Shown: positions 5,762-7,285 of the stretch, in pieces
Numbering within the stretch: position 1 is the stretch's first letter
How the letters are laid out: every line of letters starts with the position of its first letter
NCBI GenBank assembly: GCA_016296985.1
Contig: JAEDHM010000075.1
Span: forward strand, 1-7,285
Direction of reading: 5' to 3'
Source: Clostridia bacterium
GTDB taxonomy: Bacteria > Bacillota > Clostridia > Christensenellales > CAG-1252
Length of the DNA stretch: 7,285 bases
Notes under the pieces: model-generated
The model's input: only the letters and a program-made list of their open reading frames with translations
The model's database searches: none
Told to the model about the DNA's origin: nothing
Made by a program: the position numbers and the translations under genes

Positions 5762-6883
5762 TTATTCTCCTATCAAGGAAACAATCGCGCTAACGTAGAT
5801 TGCCTCGCCATTTCCAACGGTGCCAACCTTTTCGCCGGTTTTGAAGGTGATGCCCACGTCTTCGGCATCAATATCCAACAAATAAGCCAAATTGCACTCA
5901 AGATTACGGCGGTGAGGGGAAAGTTTAGGCTCTTGAGCATGCACCACAACGGAAAGGTTGTTTACGGTATAGCCCTCGGCGTGCATTCTCGCCAAAACCT
6001 CGTGTAAAATCACCGTACTGGGAATATCCTTAAAATCAGGGTTTGTAGGGGGATAAAGCGCCCCTATATCCTCTTGATGCAAGGCGGAAAGTATAGCGTC
6101 GGCAACGGCGTGCAACAAGGGGTCGCCGTCACTGTGTCCTAAAGTGCCCTTGATATGAGGTATCTCAAGTCCGCCTAGCATAAGTTTTCGACCTTCCACC
6201 AAAAGATGCAAATCTTCGCCTAAACCAATAAGGAAATGAGAGGATTGAGGTATATCGCAAGGGTACGTAAGTTTTCTATTTGAAGGCTCGCCCTCGATCA
6301 AGGTTATTTTACCGTAAACTTTTTCAAACAAAGAGCCGTCGTCGGTAAAATCACCTGCTGTGGAAATAGCCTTTTCCAACATGTAAAAATCAAAACATTG
6401 AGGGGTTTGCACCGCAACAAGGCTATCACGGTTTAGGGTACCATTTTCATCCCTTATGGTGTCCACCACCTTAACAACGGGTATAACGCCCCCGGTTTCG
6501 CCCACCGCATCATAAATACGAGAAAGCAATGACAAAGTCATATAAGGTCTTGCGCCGTCATGGATTGCCACCGCTATCTCTCCTTTTTCAACCTCTCCCA
6601 CAATATCTTTAAGGGCAAGGATTGCAAGGCGAGAAGATGCGGTACGAGTTTGACCGCCTACGATACAAGTTATGGGTTTTTGGGTATACTTGGATAAAAT
6701 ATTTTTTCCGTTTTCAAAGTCTTCTTTGGGCAAAACAACGATAATCTCGTCAGTCCTATCGTCCTGCAAAAAGGGCATAACGCTACGCTCAAGCACTGAA
6801 AAAGCACCGCAAGGCAAAAAAATTTTGCTTACGCCCATACGACTTCCACTACCACCTGCCAAAACTACGCCGAAATATCTCAT
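5762..6883 (-). CDS. ispDF: Bifunctional IspD-IspF enzyme of the MEP isoprenoid pathway
   Basis: 373 residues, a fusion of MEP cytidylyltransferase (IspD, about 1-218) and MEcPP synthase (IspF, about 219-373), steps two and five of the pathway. IspD signs: VVLAGGSGSRMG with Arg15 and Lys20 (6-20), AIHDGARP (106-113), RDSLVAVQTPQCF (152-164) and the SNRKLTYP lysine (201-208). IspF signs: GEDLHLL with metal ligands Asp224 and His226, LMLGGLEIPHIKGTLGHSDGDPLLHA (234-259) with third ligand His258, and EDIGALYPPTNPDF (271-284). The C-terminal nucleotide motif, normally KATTTEGLGFTGRGEGI, is diverged here: FKTGEKVGTVGNGEAI (347-362). A Thr and the Glu are kept, but the usual Arg is Asn. The ATG overlaps the rqcP stop as ATGA. 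GAGGTGAT abuts the start with only about two bases of spacing, tighter than usual. Fusions of this kind are best known from alpha- and epsilon-proteobacteria. Confidence 0.94.
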   Translation of the reverse strand: MRYFGVVLAGGSGSRMGVSKIFLPCGAFSVLERSVMPFLQDDRTDEIIVVLPKEDFENGKNILSKYTQKPITCIVGGQTRTASSRLAILALKDIVGEVEKGEIAVAIHDGARPYMTLSLLSRIYDAVGETGGVIPVVKVVDTIRDENGTLNRDSLVAVQTPQCFDFYMLEKAISTAGDFTDDGSLFEKVYGKITLIEGEPSNRKLTYPCDIPQSSHFLIGLGEDLHLLVEGRKLMLGGLEIPHIKGTLGHSDGDPLLHAVADAILSALHQEDIGALYPPTNPDFKDIPSTVILHEVLARMHAEGYTVNNLSVVVHAQEPKLSPHRRNLECNLAYLLDIDAEDVGITFKTGEKVGTVGNGEAIYVSAIVSLIGE

Positions 6884-7119
6884 ATCACCTCGTAAAGGGT
6901 GGAGGCTTCCTCCTTTTTCACCTTTTCATCAAGCCCCAAAACACGGATTTTCAAAACACGGTTTCCAAAGGAAATTTCCACTATATCACCAATTTTAACT
7001 TCCTTCGAGGGCTTGACGATTTTCCCATTGATAGAAATTCTTTCGCCGTCGCAAGCGTCGTTTGCAACTGTACGTCTTTTTATAAGTCTTGTAACTTTAA
7101 GATATTTGTCAATTCTCAT
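6880..7119 (-). CDS. rqcP: RqcP-like S4 RNA-binding protein (YabO family)
   Basis: 79 residues, nearly all one S4 domain. It begins MRIDKYLKVTRLIKRRTVAND (1-21), followed by GERISINGKIVKPSKEVKIGDIVEI (25-49) and ends KKEEASTLYEVI (68-79). It closely resembles B. subtilis RqcP (YabO), which binds the 50S-tRNA junction and helps RqcH add alanine tails to stalled nascent chains. The short length and KKEEA ending favour RqcP over Hsp15, which is longer. The ATG at 7119 is chosen because AAGGTG at 7128-7123 sits three bases before it; the in-frame GTG at 7125 overlaps that site. In B. subtilis the gene lies near divIC and mazG; here it leads an operon with ispDF through an ATGA overlap, so the two should be co-expressed and translationally coupled. 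Confidence 0.9.
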   Translation of the reverse strand: MRIDKYLKVTRLIKRRTVANDACDGERISINGKIVKPSKEVKIGDIVEISFGNRVLKIRVLGLDEKVKKEEASTLYEVI

Positions 7120-7135
7120 AAGCACCTTCTAAACT

Positions 7136-7165
7136 ACTATACCACAATCGGCACAAGGTTTGCAA
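7136..7165 (-). promoter_or_regulatory. Promoter of the rqcP-ispDF operon, extended -10 type
   Basis: On the minus strand, TTGCAA (7165-7160), an 18-base spacer and TATAGT (7141-7136). TGG directly precedes the -10, giving the TGn extended element. The leader would be about 10 bases long and hold little but the ribosome binding site. Confidence 0.65.
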
Positions 7166-7180
7166 GACTATTCACCTACC

Positions 7181-7285
7181 GTCATCTCGAGCGTAGTCCT
7201 GTCATTCAGATGGTAAGCGATTCTCCACACTGTCATTCAGAGCGTAAGCGATTCTCCATACTGTCATTCAGAGCGTAAGCGATTC
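7181..7285. repeat. 31-bp tandem repeat array, running off the window
   Basis: Units start at 7201, 7232 and 7263 with a period of exactly 31 bases. Each begins GTCATTCAGA, continues with GTAAGCGATTC and ends CTCCA plus ACT or TACT. The first two units differ at three bases, and the third is cut by the window edge. A shorter, diverged 20-base copy (GTCATCTCGAGCGTAGTC plus CT) precedes them at 7181. The copies abut with no spacers, so this is not a CRISPR array. It resembles, from memory, the dispersed GTCATTCTGAGCG-type intergenic repeats of many bacteria. Confidence 0.85.

Noticed and set aside
7120..7125. GTG start for rqcP
   Set aside because: It overlaps the AAGGTG ribosome binding site; RqcP proteins begin at the MR(I/L)DK methionine.
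7181..7285. CRISPR array
   Set aside because: Copies of the 31-bp unit touch each other with no unique spacers, and no cas gene is present.

Overview
The window looks like chromosomal DNA from a Bacillota/Clostridia-type bacterium, probably an uncultured or gut lineage. This is an inference from four things: a clostridial-type glutamate dehydrogenase, an RqcP-like S4 protein, A+T-leaning intergenic DNA with near-perfect TTGACA/TATAAT promoters, and strong Shine-Dalgarno sites. No taxonomic search was possible. Most of the window is core metabolism. I do not see a complete, obviously new defence or mobile system.

Layout, left to right. Positions 1-376 (minus strand) hold a small unknown gene cut by the window edge. 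Its start overlaps the end of a DUF4417-like coding remnant that has lost its N-terminal part. Positions 469-1864 (plus) hold a consensus promoter and gdhA, glutamate dehydrogenase. Positions 1972-2871 (minus) encode a two-pass membrane protein with one DUF3592-like module and a possible second one. It converges with gdhA on a shared hairpin terminator. Its perfect promoter lies so close to its ATG that the mRNA should be leaderless or nearly so, and a palindrome covers the -35 box.

Positions 3019-5653 (plus) carry hpt (hypoxanthine phosphoribosyltransferase), a small GNAT acetyltransferase and glnS (glutaminyl-tRNA synthetase). GNAT and glnS are tightly linked, and a strong hairpin terminator follows glnS. 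Positions 5762-7119 (minus) carry rqcP and ispDF, joined by an ATGA overlap and driven by an extended -10 promoter. IspDF is a fusion of the second and fifth enzymes of the non-mevalonate isoprenoid pathway. Its IspF half is divergent at the C-terminal nucleotide-binding motif. The right edge (7181-7285) is a 31-bp tandem repeat that continues beyond the window.

Functional links are loose. GDH makes or degrades glutamate, while GlnRS charges tRNA-Gln directly, which not all Gram-positive bacteria do. Hpt salvages purines, RqcP works in rescue of stalled ribosomes, and IspDF supplies isoprenoid precursors. The least understood parts are the DUF4417 remnant with its small partner gene, the DUF3592-like protein and its promoter region, the inverted repeat upstream of hpt, and the terminal repeat array.
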